A DNA stretch of 64,000 nucleotides from Mesostigma viride (lineage: Eukaryota > Streptophyta > Mesostigmatophyceae > Mesostigmatales > Mesostigmataceae). This document shows, in pieces, positions 19,534 to 31,727 of the stretch. The position numbers were made by a program, and so were the translations under genes. The stretch spans positions 2,306,900 through 2,370,899 of the forward strand of contig RPFO01000231.1 in NCBI GenBank assembly GCA_009746045.1, given 5' to 3'. The stretch's first letter is position 1; each line of letters starts with the position of its first letter. The notes below the pieces were generated by a model. The model ran no database searches. It saw only the letters and a list, made by a program, of their open reading frames with translations, and was not told the origin of the DNA.

Positions 19534-20366
19534 CTGCATAAGCACACCGGGAAACAAAAGAAGTGCAAATCAACAGGTTGAGAACCATGCAAGGTCGGAG
19601 CAGGCACGGTTGTCTGTGTGCAGTGCAGAGATGACCATGCACAGGCCAGCCAGTTAGTGAGGCATGGGAGTCACATACGAGGAGTTGTGACGAGCCCGTG
19701 ACTAGATTTGCGAGGCACACACTTTTTCTCTGCCCGAGGCTTCAGCAGGGGGGGTTTGGCAACTTGGCCAGGTTGTTGGGTGTGGGCTAGGGTTTATCAC
19801 AACAGACCAACGATAAGTGTTACCACAACAGGTCACAAAGACCAAAGACGAGCTAAAACACTAATTATAGGGGAAAAAATATGTTTAGATGTGAGCTTAA
19901 ACAGGTGCCAAACTAGCAGTAACGACCTGGAAACATCATAGCTAGGGACAGGTCAGAGACAAGTCTTATCACAACAAACAGGGCGCTGGTATGGATCTCG
20001 AGACCCTAGGTGCCATGTAGCGAAGACCAAGTTTCAACCCTCTGCCCACTTTGTGCCCTCCTTTTTGTCCATCCCATTTAGGCTGCATGGCAGGCGCCAC
20101 AAGCAAGGAGCGAGAGCAGAAGTCCATATTAATGCGTGGGGCAGGGATACTGAGGAAAACAGGGAGCGCTACCACACACTGCCTACATTCAGCCCTCCCA
20201 AACCACAGTGAAACATGGGAGCGTCCCTCCCTGTAGATAGAGGATCTGCTTGGTTTCATGGGTGCCTCCTACACCGTATGTCACTCGGTCAACAGCAAAA
20301 ATACTTTAAACACACGAGCTTACAGAACAAGTGTGAAATGATGCTACTTAACTGAACAAGTGTGAA

Positions 20367-21530
20367 ATGATGAAGGAAGGAAGGAAGGAAGGAAGGAAGG
20401 GAGGGAGGGAGGGAGGGAGGGAGGGAGGGAGGGAGGGAGGGAGGGAGGGAGGGAGGGAGGGAGGGAGGGAGAGGGAGGGAGGGAGGGAGGGAGGGAGGGA
20501 GGAGGGAGGGAGGGAGGGAGGGAGGGAGGGAGGGAGGGGGAGGGAGGGAGGGAGGGAGGGAGGGAGGGAGGGAGGGAGGGAGGGAGGGAGGGAGGGAGGG
20601 AGGGAGGGAGGGAGGGAGGGAGGGAGGGAGGGAGGGAGGGAGGAGGGAGGGAGGGAGGGAGGGAGGGAGGAGGGAGGAGGAGGGAGGGAGGGAGGGAGGG
20701 AGGGAGGGAGGGAGGGAGGGAGGGAGGGAGGGAGGGAGGGAGGGAGGGAGGGAGGGAGGGAGGGAGGGAGGGAAGGAGGAAGGAAGGAAGGAAGGAAGGA
20801 AGGAAGGAAGGAAGGAAGGAAGGAAGGAAGGAAGGAAGGAAGGAAGGAAGGAAGGAAGGAAGGAAGGAAGGAAGGAAGGAAGGAAGGAAGGAAGGAAGGA
20901 AGGAAGGAAGGAAGGAAGGAAGGAAGGAAGGAAGGAAGGAAGGAAGGAAGGAAGGAAGGAAGGAAGGAAGGAAGGAAGGAAGGAAGGAAGGAAGGAAGGA
21001 AGGAAGGAAGGAAGGAAGGAAGGAAGGAAGGAAGGAAGGAAGGAAGGAAGGAAGGAAGGAAGGAAGGAAGGAAGGAACGAACGAACAAACAAACAAACGA
21101 ACGAATGAACGAAGGCAGGCAGGGAGGGAGGGAGGGAGGGAGGGAGGGAGGGAGGGAGGGAGGGAGGGAGGAGGGAGGGAGGGAGGGAGGGAGGGAGGGA
21201 GGGAGGGAGGGAGGGAGGGAGGGAGGGAGGGAGGGAGGGAGGGAGGGAGGGAGGGAGGGAGGAGGGAGGGAGGGAGGGAGGGAGGGAGGGAGGGAGGGAG
21301 GGAGGGTGGGTGGGTGGGTGGGTGGGTGGGTGGGTGGGTGGTGGGTGGGTGGGTGGGTGGGTGGGTGGGTGGGTGCGTGGCTGGGTGGGTGGGTGGGTGG
21401 GTGGGTGGGTGGGTGGGTGGGTGGGTGGGTGGGTGGGTGGGTGCGTGGGTGCGTGGGTGCGTGGGTGCGTGGGTGCGTGGGTGCGTGGGTGCGTGGGTGT
21501 GTGGGTGCGTGGGAGTGTGGGTGGATAGAT
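20367..21530. repeat. 1.16-kb G-rich tetranucleotide array (GGAA, GGGA, GGGT blocks)
   Basis: The blocks in order are GGGA (about 20397-20770), GGAA (20771-21076), a short CGAA/CAAA bridge (21077-21116), GGGA (21120-21305), GGGT (21306-21440), then GGGTGCGT (21441-21530). The plus strand is all purine for about 700 bases. The long open frames across it are repeat artefacts. It lies in the intron beside the 4C exon 21561-21620, about 30 bases past its splice donor. Confidence 0.97.
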
Positions 21531-21560
21531 ACTGTCAGACAGATAATGAAGGCAACTCAC

Positions 21561-21620
21561 CAACACAAGTGTGATCAACGCAGAACTTGCCGCCAGAGCA
21601 GTGGGTGTCCTTGTCGCAGA
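21561..21620 (-). CDS. Lectin gene exon 15: four-cysteine module
   Basis: This 60-bp exon has acceptor GTGCAG and donor GTGAGT. The module is C-x5-C-x5-C-x4-C (CDKDTHC, CSGGKFC, CVDHTC), ending V-G. It is similar to exon 18 (CDK start). It is the first small module after the CTLD exon 23161-23559. The G-rich tetranucleotide array begins about 30 bases beyond its donor. Confidence 0.82.
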
Positions 21621-22420
21621 CTGCACGGAAAACGTCGGCAAATAATTGGGTATTATTGGGGATGCGACCATTCATTATTTCGCCACGGCGCCATGAATGC
21701 AGCAAGCACAGCGTGAACAGAAAACTATCATGGTGCGATTGTGCGGGCAGTTTCCCTAAACACATCGTGGAGGCAATCGCCCTAAACACCCAATGCGAGG
21801 AATCACCCGAAACACGCCGTGAGGACAATCGCCTTGAATACAGTCTCGAGAGGTGTGTGACCCTGAAGTCATTATGAGGAAGCTCCAGTGAAAGTGCGGG
21901 CGACTTGAGCAGGCATCATGAATAGTGATCACACATATCATGCTGTGGCGGTTGGCATTTCTACAACGGTAGGCCTAGCAAAAGCCGTCTGATGGCGCTA
22001 CTGGAACTGCAGGCAAAGTCCAACCATAAATAATGGCCTTTCCTAGCAAATTAAGCAGCAGGGCAAGCTTCTCCCAAAGCATGCAATACAACACTGGTTA
22101 GTGCTCAACACAGGTAAACGCAACGAAATGGCCCTTGCAGGCATTCGCCTGCCTCGGGTGTTCACTCCCGTTTGCGTTAACGTCTGTCAACCCATTCCAC
22201 TCGTCCCTCCCTCACACTGTTACATCCATCGAACTCCGCAATCCCCCAAGAATCCATAAACGTGCCGTGCAAAGCGTGGCATGTACCTAATGCCCCATGG
22301 GCAAGTCCAGGACATAAATATTCATTGAGAAGGATAATTTACGGAGGTGAGATCGGCATGCAACATATATCTCTCCATTGTGCTGATACAACTACCTATA
22401 TGTCCATAACTGCGCTGTAT

Positions 22421-22880
22421 CTCCATGACACCCCCACCTCCATGACACCCCCACCTCCATGACACCCCCACCTCCATGACACCCCCACCTCCATGACACC
22501 CCCACCTCCATGACACCCCCACCTCCATGACACCCCCACCTCCATGACACCCCCACCTCCATGACACCCCCACCTCCATGACATCCCCACCTCCATGACA
22601 TCCCCACCTCCATGACACCCCCACCTCCATGACACCCCCACCTCCATGACACCCCCACCTCCATGACACCCTCACCTCCATGACACCCCCACCTCCATGA
22701 CACCCCCACCTCCATGACACCCCCACCTCCATGACACCCCCACCTCCATGACACCCCCACCTCCATGACACCCCCACCTCCATGACACCCCCACCTCCAT
22801 GACACCCCCACCTCCATGACACCCCCACCTCCATGACACCCCCACCTCCATGACACCCTCACCTCCATGACATCCCCAAC
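22421..22880. repeat. 17-bp minisatellite (CTCCATGACACCCCCAC)n
   Basis: About 27 tandem copies, with scattered C-to-T changes near 22583, 22600 and 22672. The unit is 17 bp, so frames cycle through all three registers. The open frames across it are artefacts. It is intronic. Confidence 0.97.
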
Positions 22881-23160
22881 TCCACAAAACCTATATCTCC
22901 ATAACACCTATACCTCCATGATATACCAATCTATCCAAAATAATCACAACATCAGTCTGCAGCAATAAGCCTATGACAAAGATTACATCACACCTAGTAA
23001 GGCCCGTCAATGTTTAAAAACCAGGCTAGCCGTGTCCTGACGACTTCTATGTATCTACCACAAAAGCATGCGCTAGCCCTGCATGTTGGCCTCATGGCCT
23101 CCCCCCCTCCTCTCCCCCCCCCCCCCCCCCCCCTCTCCCCCTTTACGATGGCTTGCTTAC

Positions 23161-23559
23161 ATGGGTTGATCTGGCAAACAGCCAAGTACAATCCAGTGCC
23201 GTCGGTCATGACCCATTCTCCATCCTTGTTTATGAACACGAAGTCCACAGCGCCCGAATTCTGCGGCTCTGAAGCTGCCCAGTTGAAATACGTCGCCGGG
23301 CTCGCGTCCTGCCACCGGAACACGTCTTCGTCGTCAACGTCGCTGAGGCCGATGAAGCATTCATAGATTTTGCATGCGTCTCGCACCGCATCGTTCATGG
23401 CCACGCTGGTGATCTTCGCCAGGTGTCCCGGGTTGGAGGCCGAAGGCCACAGGCTGGCACAGGCGGAGGCCTGGTTGCTAATGTTACGTAAGTAGGTAAT
23501 AAGTTGAAGGCACCCGGCGGCGCTGTACGTCCAGCCATGCGGGCAGCCGTCGGTGAGAG
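23161..23559 (-). CDS. Lectin gene exon 14: C-type lectin domain
   Basis: This 399-bp exon (phase 1-1) has acceptor CTGCAG and donor GTAAGC. The CTLD has GCPHGWTYSAAGC, SACASLWPS, HLAKITS, CFIGLSD, FNWAASEPQNSG (EPQ long loop), WVMTDG and AVCQINP. It is open throughout. A poly-C run of about 25 lies just past the donor at 23113-23133. The GCPxGWTYSAAG start is shared with the CTLD exon at 40276-40728, evidence of duplication. Confidence 0.9.
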
Positions 23560-24049
23560 CTGCAGGCAACAGCACATGTCGTGTGAGACAAGTGTGTGCG
23601 CGGATAGGATACCCGATCTCATGCATGAGGAATTAGAAGAGGAAAGAAACAGGGGGGTGCCCGGCCAGTGCCGCGCCTAATTGGCAGACAAGTGAGGGCT
23701 GAGCATCGGACGGGGGCCGGCCCAGTGGCAGGCGGGTGGCGTAGGGGATCAGGGCATAAGGGGTGCCATGAAGGGGCTCTACCACCCATGCATGCTGAGA
23801 CACAGATAAGCTGATGTGAGCACACCAGCTTGTCTGGCGCCAAGGGAGGAAAGCGCAACCGCCAAGGGAGGCAACGCAAACAAAACAACGACCATCGCAA
23901 GAATGTAGCCATCAAGATTTGCACTTTATATCTTTGCTACTGGTGTGTGCATGCATGCATGCGCGTACATCAACTGAGTAAATTAACCTAAATTTGAATG
24001 CGCGCACACACACATATCTCAAGTCCCCCGTACCTCAAGCCGTCAAGTC

Positions 24050-24274
24050 ACATACGGGCGACTACACTCACTACCCGCTAGTGCCCCTACACTCTAGACT
24101 GTGTACACTTATCTCAAGTCCCCCACATACGGGCGACTACACTCGCTACCCGCTAGTGCCCCTACACTCTAGACTGTGTACACATATCTCAAGCCCCCCA
24201 CATACGTGGGACTACACTCGCTACCCGCTAGTGCCCCTACACTCTAGACTGTGTACACATATCTCAAGTCACCC
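24050..24274. repeat. Tandem repeat, 3 x 75 bp
   Basis: Three 75-bp units start at 24050, 24125 and 24200 (ACATACGGGCGACTACACTC...). They are nearly identical and intronic. Confidence 0.92.
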
Positions 24275-24902
24275 ACACACACACTGGCTGCGATCGTGTT
24301 GCCAGCAGCTGCTGCGTTAGAAGGTCACATCGCTGCATTTAGTGGTTTCAGAAGGCAGCGACGAATGCAAAAGCAGTTCCGGCCTCGCAAGTGATTGGTA
24401 TGGATATTGCCGCAGGCTCAGATATATCTCCACGCTCGGGGCCCCCAGTATAGTGTAGTGTATTGCACGGACATCATACCAGGCATCACTGCAATAGCTG
24501 CTAACAGCAGAAACAAGCACGTCGCCATCTGAGCCTCCGTCATCAGCGGCATCTGTACACACACCGGTCAGACTACTAAGCTTGTTAAATGACAGCAGCC
24601 TGTGCCATTCTGCATACAGTCTGGCACACTCGACAGCACACCTATGTATGGTGCCACGCAGCGTCTACGACAGCAGCACGATTCTGCGTACTGGCATGCT
24701 GTAATGCCCCACACACATCCACGCAACCGCATCACCTGCAACGAAACACCAACAGACCCCATCCCTGGGGTGGCCCGACCATACCTGCCTTTATAAGCTA
24801 CTATATACCCGTCTCAGGCTACTTTTTACCTGTCTCATAAATGTAGCCAAAGACAGACACTTAATCCGCACCAGCTGCTATTCGGCGGCGGAATGCACGT
24901 AC

Positions 24903-24962
24903 CCACGCAGGTATTGGAGAAGCAGATCTCATCGCTGGCGCAGTCGTCGCTGTTTCGGCAGT
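24903..24962 (-). CDS. Lectin gene exon 13: four-cysteine module
   Basis: This 60-bp exon has acceptor ATGCAG and donor GTACGT. The module is C-x5-C-x5-C-x4-C (CRNSDDC, CASDEIC, CFSNTC), ending V-G. It is the second module of the unit led by the CTLD at 40276. The intron before it (38285 to 24963) carries the whole hAT/copia/TTAA nest. Confidence 0.82.
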
Positions 24963-25351
24963 CTGCATAAGTACACCAGGAGAGCTCCATCCCATCCACA
25001 GACAGCAGTCATCACGTCAACAAGTTAAGAGGCCTGCGAGGGCGAGCAGCATCTCATGGAGGGTTTCATGAAGGGACGCGCAAGAGCTTGCCGTCCAAGC
25101 AGCCAACTGCCCACGCACAGGAGGCTGCATTTGCGAAACGAAGCACGAAGGAACGTAAGCGTGGCCAGGGATGCATATGGCGAGCAGATGCAGTGCTCGC
25201 AAAGACCAGGGAGTCAATCGTGTGGCAGGTGTGCCATGCGGCATGGCAAGGGTGTACAGGCGAGGGGTGTACGGGCCGCAAGCAGCCATTGATAGGATGA
25301 GACCTCCCTCTGTGACACGGGCTTTAATTCATGCGGGATGCAGACGACATG

Positions 25352-25732
25352 GTGATGATGAATAGCGAGCCGAACAATAGATAGCAAGCACAATGGCAGA
25401 TAGCGAGGCGACTAAAAGATTGCGAGCCCAATAATGGATAGTGAGCCAAATAATAGATAGCGAGCCCAATAGCGGATAGCGAGCTGACTAATAGATAGCA
25501 AGCCCAGTATTGATAGCGAGCCGATCAAATGAAAGATAGTGGGCCCAGTAACGGATAGCGAGCCAAATGATAGATAGTGGATCCAGTATAGTGGATGGCG
25601 AGCCAAATACTAGAAAGCGAGCCCGATCATGGATAGCAAGCCAAGCGAATAATAGATATCAGGCCCATTAATGAATAGCGAGCCGTTTGAAATAGATATC
25701 GGGCCCAATGACGGGTAGTGAGTCGTATAATG
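25352..25732. repeat. Degenerate ~20-bp minisatellite (GATAGCGAGCC AATAATG)n, hAT target
   Basis: Variable units containing GATAGCGAGCC and ATAATRGATAG run through this stretch. The array resumes at once after the hAT element (38249: GTATAATGGATAGCGAGCC), so the transposon landed inside it. Confidence 0.85.
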
Positions 25733-25785
25733 CAGTGTTTCTGCTAACGCACCGGTACCGGTAATTCTCCGGTAATTACCGGTGC

Positions 25786-26035
25786 CCCCCCGGCCGACCG
25801 GTAAGCCCCCCCCGGCCGACCGGTATGCTATATGCCAAGCAGGAAACCCCCCCCGGCCGACCGGTATGCTATATGTCAAGCAGGAAAACCCCCCCGACCG
25901 ACCGGTATGCTGTGTTCAGAGCAGGAAACCCCCCCCGGCCGACCGGTAAGCCATCCCCGGGCTGACCTGGTCGACCGGGAAGCAAATAATGCCGGCCGGG
26001 GTTCCCCGGTTTCCCCGTCAGACAAACCCGGTACT
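25786..26035. repeat. Left subterminal GC-rich repeats of hAT element H
   Basis: Units of about 50 bp combine a C run, GGCCGACCGGTATGCTATATG and AAGCAGGAAA, repeated about three to four times. They are rich in CCGG and ACCGGT palindromes. Subterminal repeats of this kind are often transposase binding sites in hAT elements; that role is inferred. Confidence 0.8.
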
Positions 26036-26816
26036 TATATACTGACTATTACAAAATATCAATTTCGATTACTATATGTTACTATTCCCGGCACTTACAA
26101 ATAGTTTGCACATTGCTGCCATGCTAACACCTCCACCGAATGTAAATTCCGACACAGCAGAGCCCTGCTGAATGCCCGACGAAAACCAGTGCGCCAGGGC
26201 ATGGAATCTCGCGACGGTCCTATCGTAGCTACAGCACAAGATACCTTACTGATGAGGTTAAAATAGTAGTGCGTGACCCTCAGATGCAGTATTAAAAAAA
26301 TAATCATGGGCAACGGCTCGTCAAGGCTAGGCGAATTTGCACAAACATTGCTCGCTCGCGACTTCAGTTGTCGTTGTTGTTGCCCACTTATATTACCGGT
26401 GTGAGCTTGACCAGCACAAATCTCGTTGTTGACTTGTTGTTGATGTTGATGTTGAGTTGAGTTGAACATTGGACGTGCTAACAACTACTGTTCATCGAGG
26501 AGGGGCTAAAGAACAAGTTTCAACTTCAATTTGTGAGCAAATAGATTATCCGTACCCAAGTAACAAAAGGCGTGGCGCGGTGCAGATCTGACCCTATAAC
26601 GAATGGGTCAGCACTCAGCACTTGGCAGCCGGCAATTCCCCAGTCTGTCAAGTGCGTAGACTTGAGCGGGTAACAAATGCGCTGCAGAATGCCTGCAGCA
26701 GTAGGTACGCAACACGATGTAAAGGTGCTGAGCCGCTAAACGATGCATAAAGTTCACGGCAATCGAGCCAGCTGACTTTGTTTTGCGTGTTTTCTAATCC
26801 TACATTTTTCGATAGT

Positions 26817-27470
26817 ATTTGCGCAGCAACTCGTCAGCAGAGCTTGTGAGCTCCTGGTCCTTGCCGGCTGGAATGACCCTAGGCTGCTGGCTAGCAACCT
26901 TTATCCTCACACCAGGCCTACGACCCTCGATAGGCTCGCCACTCGTCGTGACGACCAAGGTTCGTGTGTGAAGACGCTCGTTGCCTCGTTGAGCCTCGAG
27001 CTATATGCAACCTCGTTCCATCCTTGTTCCTCGGTCATGAGCAACGCTGGGCAACGCTACATTGCCAGAGCCTCGTATCGCTGCCCTGCATCCTTGTTGC
27101 AGGCAGCATACAGGAATCTCTGGCTATCCTGTGTCTAGGACAGCACAGGACCTGCCACAGTCCTGCAAGGACTTACATCCTTGCAGACCTGCTGGCTGGT
27201 TACTGGCTTCTACTAGCCACAGTACCGTTGAGCCCTCAGTACACTGTGTCCCAGTCACGTGAGAGTACAGGCTAAGCCTGTGCAGGCACGGCCTGCCACG
27301 TGTCCTGTCCACTATGCCCTGAGTGTGCCCCGCCCTCGCCCACCGGTCGGCAGTACTTCGGGACTTGATAACTTTCTAGTCCCTTGTCTGTTCTAGGCGG
27401 TTGACACGGCGTTGGAAAGGTCTCCTCAACCTGCATCCATCTAGCACATTGGTGCCCCAATATGCTAACT
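26817..27470 (-). repeat. 3' LTR of element B
   Basis: 654 bp, the inverse complement of the element A LTR, with plus-strand ends ATTTGCG...GCTAACT. It is preceded by the target duplication ATAGT at 26812-26816. Confidence 0.94.
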
Positions 27471-28407
27471 CCAACCCTTTCTTGTTTTGGAGCTTGGACC
27501 AGCCTGAGAACCTATCAGCCACTGTCCCCACAAGCCTTTAGACATCTGATCCCTCCCAGAGACCAGACCTGCCTTTTCTTTTGGAACCTGAGGTGCCTCC
27601 AAATATTAGCTAGGCCTGCTCATTGGTTCAAAGGTTGCCCTCTGACCCACATGACATCCCAACCCTTTCTTTGGGAACCTGGTGTAGATTAAAGTTAGGT
27701 CTTCACTTAGTCAGAGGAGTTTGGATAGAGGAGTCCATGAACGTACTATTGTGAGTTCCTGGTCATCCAGTTATCACAGGCGCCCGTTCATATGGCGCCC
27801 GCCACGGAGCCTCCTTTATCTTTTAAATCCTTCCAAAGACTGAGAGAGCCCTGACAAATGTTAGCCAACACATGGGGAGCCCATGTCCTCACTGAGGGAT
27901 AAACTCAGGATTCATACATGCCAGGCTGAGGTCAGCTGGGGAATCGAACCCCACCCCATCTCCTCCAGGTTTGGATCAGTTCCTGGAACTGAGCATCACA
28001 AACAACAAAACATGACAATAACAAGATTATGTTTTATTATAAAGGAGTATAACCCATAGTGAGGCCCCTGGCAACCACGTCCAACATGGTCACACAACCA
28101 GGGATTTTATTAGCATGCAACAGGTTGGTTACAGAGAATATATACAAATGTACAGCAACCTGTGAGAGCCAACACTTGGGCTGCCCTTGCAGGGTCCATT
28201 CCATGAAGACCCAAGGCCCATTACATAGTCCTTAAGACTCTTCTGCAGCTCCATGACAGAGCCAGGCGAAATTCTCAGCCAGGGGAGTGACTCCACCCTG
28301 ACCCCTGTCCAGCAGAGTGTGTCTGAACTCTGAAGGACCTGCTGTCAGCCACCACGTGGCTGCCCAGCCCACTGGGATGCCTCCCACCTAGAGCAAGGCT
28401 GTTTGGT
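27471..28407 (-). other. 3' untranslated region of element B with B-box
   Basis: This corresponds to 7381-8314 of element A. It contains the exact B-box (GGTTCGATTCC on the minus strand) at 27940-27950. No credible ORF is present. Confidence 0.6.
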
Positions 28408-29577
28408 CTACTCTGGCCCTCCCCCCTTGGAGGCCATGAGCCCACGAAGCAAAGGGTATTGCAGCTCAGCCTTCTCCTCCAGCTTGGTGAGAGCATCTGC
28501 AGGGTTGTCCACGCCAGCCACATGTTCAATGTTAGCTAAGCAAGACATTTCCTTGAGCAACAAATAATCAAGGTCCCTGCTCCTGGCCAGCTGCCTGTGC
28601 ACAAACTGCACCATGCCCATGCTGTCAGTTCTTACCAGTGTGTGCATCTGCAACCGACAGGAAGCCACTTGACATAGCTGGTAAAATAGCTCCCTCAAGT
28701 AAAGAGCAGTATGTACATAGCCCTTCACAGATTGCCCTGCACTCAGCAATGTCACTGCTGGGAGTTACCCTGTTTTGCAACCGACTGTACCAGCAGACCA
28801 GAGAGGACTGTTCCTGCACCAGGGATATTAATGCTGCTGCACGGCCCCTGACCTCTGTGACCTTCCTACTATCCATAGAACTGTCCACATAGAGCATCAT
28901 GTCAAAAGGCCTGTACAAATCCAAAGGACCCAGCATGAGAGGGGGAGACATGCGAACAGCCTCTACCACTCTCTCAGCACCCACCTCAACCAGTTGGGAA
29001 TCGGTCAACCGACTCAGGACCAACAGGTCAGGAGCACAAATGCTGGCCAGCCATGCCAACATACCTCGTATTGTTGCACATCTGGCCTGGGTGATGGGCT
29101 CCTGCAAGGCATCTATGATCTGCTGAGGATAATCCTTACTCCAGCTGGATGGACCATGTACCCTGCTGTTGAACCAAGGTCGCCTGCATTCCACAAAACA
29201 CCATGGGCTCATTCTCAACCATGTACTGGATCTTACCCAGTTCAAACCGTTTCTGGATCCTGGCCAGAGTCAACTCTTGCCAAGTGGGATGGCCCAGGAG
29301 ATGCAGATCATCACCATGCAGGGAGGCAAACGCTGGCAGCCCCTCATAGCTACCTTGAAACAGACAAGGATCAACTGGAGAGACTGAGAGACCACAGACA
29401 GACCTGAGGTACTTCTCCAAGCTCTTCCTCCAGATGATGGGACTCGATCTAAGGCCTTCCACGCCTTTGAGAATCCTCAAATACCTCGTCTTCAGCTCTG
29501 CCCTCCACACTGCAGGCACCTTAACAAAGAAAGGGGGTATTGTGCGCCAAGTATCCTGTGCTTCCTGCTGATCACCC
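28408..29577 (-). pseudogene. pol: C-terminal RT and RNase H of element B pol
   Basis: This continues the pol interrupted by transposon T. It begins at GDQQEAQDTW of the reverse transcriptase and contains LHGDDLHL and RNase H with LYVDSSMDS and VDNPADALTKL, ending at TAG 28410-28408. Relative to copy A there is a 5-base loss near 29143 and a 4-base gain near 28715, each shifting the frame. Confidence 0.85.
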
Positions 29578-29581
29578 TTAA

Positions 29582-31260
29582 GGGGACGTGCGCCCGCCGA
29601 ATTTTTTGGCGCCAAAAAAATTCGCGGTACCGCCGTGAAGTGAAAAGTGGGTGCACGGTGCGCGCACCCCTTGCGGAAGTGGCCATGGCGACTGCGTTTA
29701 GGCGAAACTAGCAATGTCGGGCTAGAGAAACGCAAAACAAATGCTCGAATGTTGAAGACGATGATTTAATGATGTTGGGTTGTGGCGGCAAGTAGCTGGT
29801 TTACAATATCGCTGCTTTCTTTTACTGCCATCGGCATGGGGGGTAGACTGCATTTTTTGGTCGCGCGGAATAAAATAGAATTCGTGATAGCGGCAGTGAA
29901 TTCGCAGTTTTGGGGGTTGTTCTGACCGTGAAGCAGGCGTTAATATCGGTTGCATCGAATTCTAAACCGAGCTGGTGCTTTTTGCCAGATTTTCGGCCTT
30001 TATCGGTAAGTAATTGTTCAGACCTGCGCAGTGCGTGTCTGACCTGTCCATGGAATAACCGCTGTTGTTGCGCGCCTGGGCGAGGGATTTACGAGGGCGA
30101 GGTACAGATTTGTCGCGAATGTTATCGGCTATCAGTGCTTTCTTCTATGAGCTCATCGTTCGAGTTTTTTTGGGTTCTTTTTGGGCAGTTTCCGCCAGCT
30201 AGCTCGCCGTCGCTTGCCGTTGTGTTGTCGAATACCTGGCAGCTTTAGATTGTTTTCGTCGATGTCGTGATCAGGGCCGCTTCAGTCGCAACCTATAGCT
30301 CTTCGGGAAGGTTTAAGGCATTTCATAAAACGTGTTCTGGCAAGGATGTTGTGCGTATGGACGCTTCTTGTTGTGTGAGAGTGACGCACCCTCTCTTCGC
30401 AGCGGCATCACAGCGCTCATGCGCTGGAGGGCCGCCAATGGTTTCTTTCCATTTTATCGTGCAGGGGAGGAAGTGTTTGATTGACGATTATGTTGGAGAT
30501 ATTGCATTTGTGTGACTGCATGTAGATAGCTACCACCATTGGTTTATTTGAGCTTTCCCTTGATATCATCATGTGAAAAGACTGCCATGTGCTGAGCCAA
30601 CCATGGTTGACATGGTTGAGTGCATGCAAGCTTTGTATGCCATGATCTCCTTGGTTCCTTGCCCTCCATAGTTCCAGTTTGTTGCCCATCTCAGGTAGGG
30701 CAGTTCAGGAGTTGTTGCTGTTTTGGTTAGCTTGGTTGGCATAAACCTTACACTCTAACCTGGGAGAAACATAGAAAATGCTGGTAAGGCATTTTAGTGC
30801 CATCATCATTATTGCTATTCACATGCTTATAAGTCTGGCCATGCTCGAGGTACGGTTAAGGGCTATGAGGTGTGTGGCCACCCCTGTGTACTTCATAACA
30901 TATTCAGCATGTATTTGATGCATGTTGGATGGCATGTAAAGTGTAATTGTGTTTATACTTGGTTACTGAGTGGTCCTTAGCGCCTGTCCGGTGGTCGTCT
31001 AGGAAACTCATCAGTGCGTGTCACAGTGACCCCCAACCTTGAGCATGTGTCGTCATCAGTGTGTAATAGTTATTTATATGTGCTTTTGGTCATAGATTTG
31101 CCGAGTTCTAATCATTGAGTTTACAAGGTAACCTTGGGTTGAGTATAGTGTATGCTCTCTTGGCATGTATGCCTAGCGATCGTGTTGCTATGCTTGCGCT
31201 TGCAAGGTTGGCCATGCCGAGGGCAGGTAAGGGCAGATGAGGTGCCTAGCTGTTTGCTTA
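29582..31260 (+). other. Left and middle part of transposon T, coding content not resolved
   Basis: The plus strand has several short open frames (for example 29910-30248 and 30267-30515) and a candidate donor GGTAAGT near 30005, which could belong to a spliced transposase gene. None shows a recognisable motif and no continuous reading could be assembled with confidence. Confidence 0.35.
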
Positions 31261-31329
31261 TGGGTGTAGACACCTCCCCCGCTGCCCTTGCACAGCTGGA
31301 TGAGCTGAGGAACAAGAGGAAGCCAGCAG

Positions 31330-31727
31330 GTGGTCAAGAAGACGCTAGAGTACAAGGCTGAGGCAGCCCGGGCGTGGCATGTGAAGCGTGGCCATCGCTG
31401 GGATGAGGGCAAGGTAGATGCCCAGAGGGGCCAGGTCACCTACAGCAAGGGGGTGCACTATGGGGGTGTGGGGGCTGCTACTGGGGGGCGGGGGCGGGCA
31501 GCAATGAGGATGATGATGACACTGCACACATCCCTTGCTTGCGCTGCTCTAAGACCGATGCATCTGATGATGACCCTTTCTTGCTGTGCAGCACACCCGG
31601 GTGCGATGGGGGGCTCCACCTGAGCTGCACGGTCCCTCTCCTGCCCAGCGTACCTGATGGGGACTGGTTCTGCCCAGTTTGCTGTGGGGAAGACTGTGAT
31701 GATGGCAGTGATAGTGACAGTGACTAG
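31330..31727 (+). pseudogene. PHD-finger protein of transposon T (3' part, frameshifted)
   Basis: Two overlapping plus-strand frames appear to be one broken coding region. The first (31330 on) reads LEYKAEAARAWHVKRGHRW..., basic. The second (to the TAG at 31725) has an acidic stretch EDDDDT followed by a clean C4HC3 PHD finger: C-LR-C, C-STPG-C, H-LS-C, then W-FC-PV-C, ending with an Asp/Ser-rich tail. The frames meet near 31500 and need a one-base shift or a small intron. PHD fingers bind histone H3 tails, and similar Cys-rich C-termini occur in some TTAA-type transposases. Whether this is a transposase tail or a captured host domain is undecided. Confidence 0.6.

Noticed and set aside
20289-21716. 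Very long open frames (Pro-Ser or Gly-Arg-Glu repeats) on both strands
   Set aside because: They are pure products of the tetranucleotide array.
22322-22907. Open frames with repeated MEVGVSWRWGCHGGG
   Set aside because: They are a translation of the 17-bp minisatellite, open in all registers because the unit lacks stops on that strand.
24317-24552. Minus-strand open stretch after an acceptor-like TACAG (SSYCSDAWYDV...)
   Set aside because: It ends in a stop, lies between two well-supported exons and shows no lectin or cysteine module.
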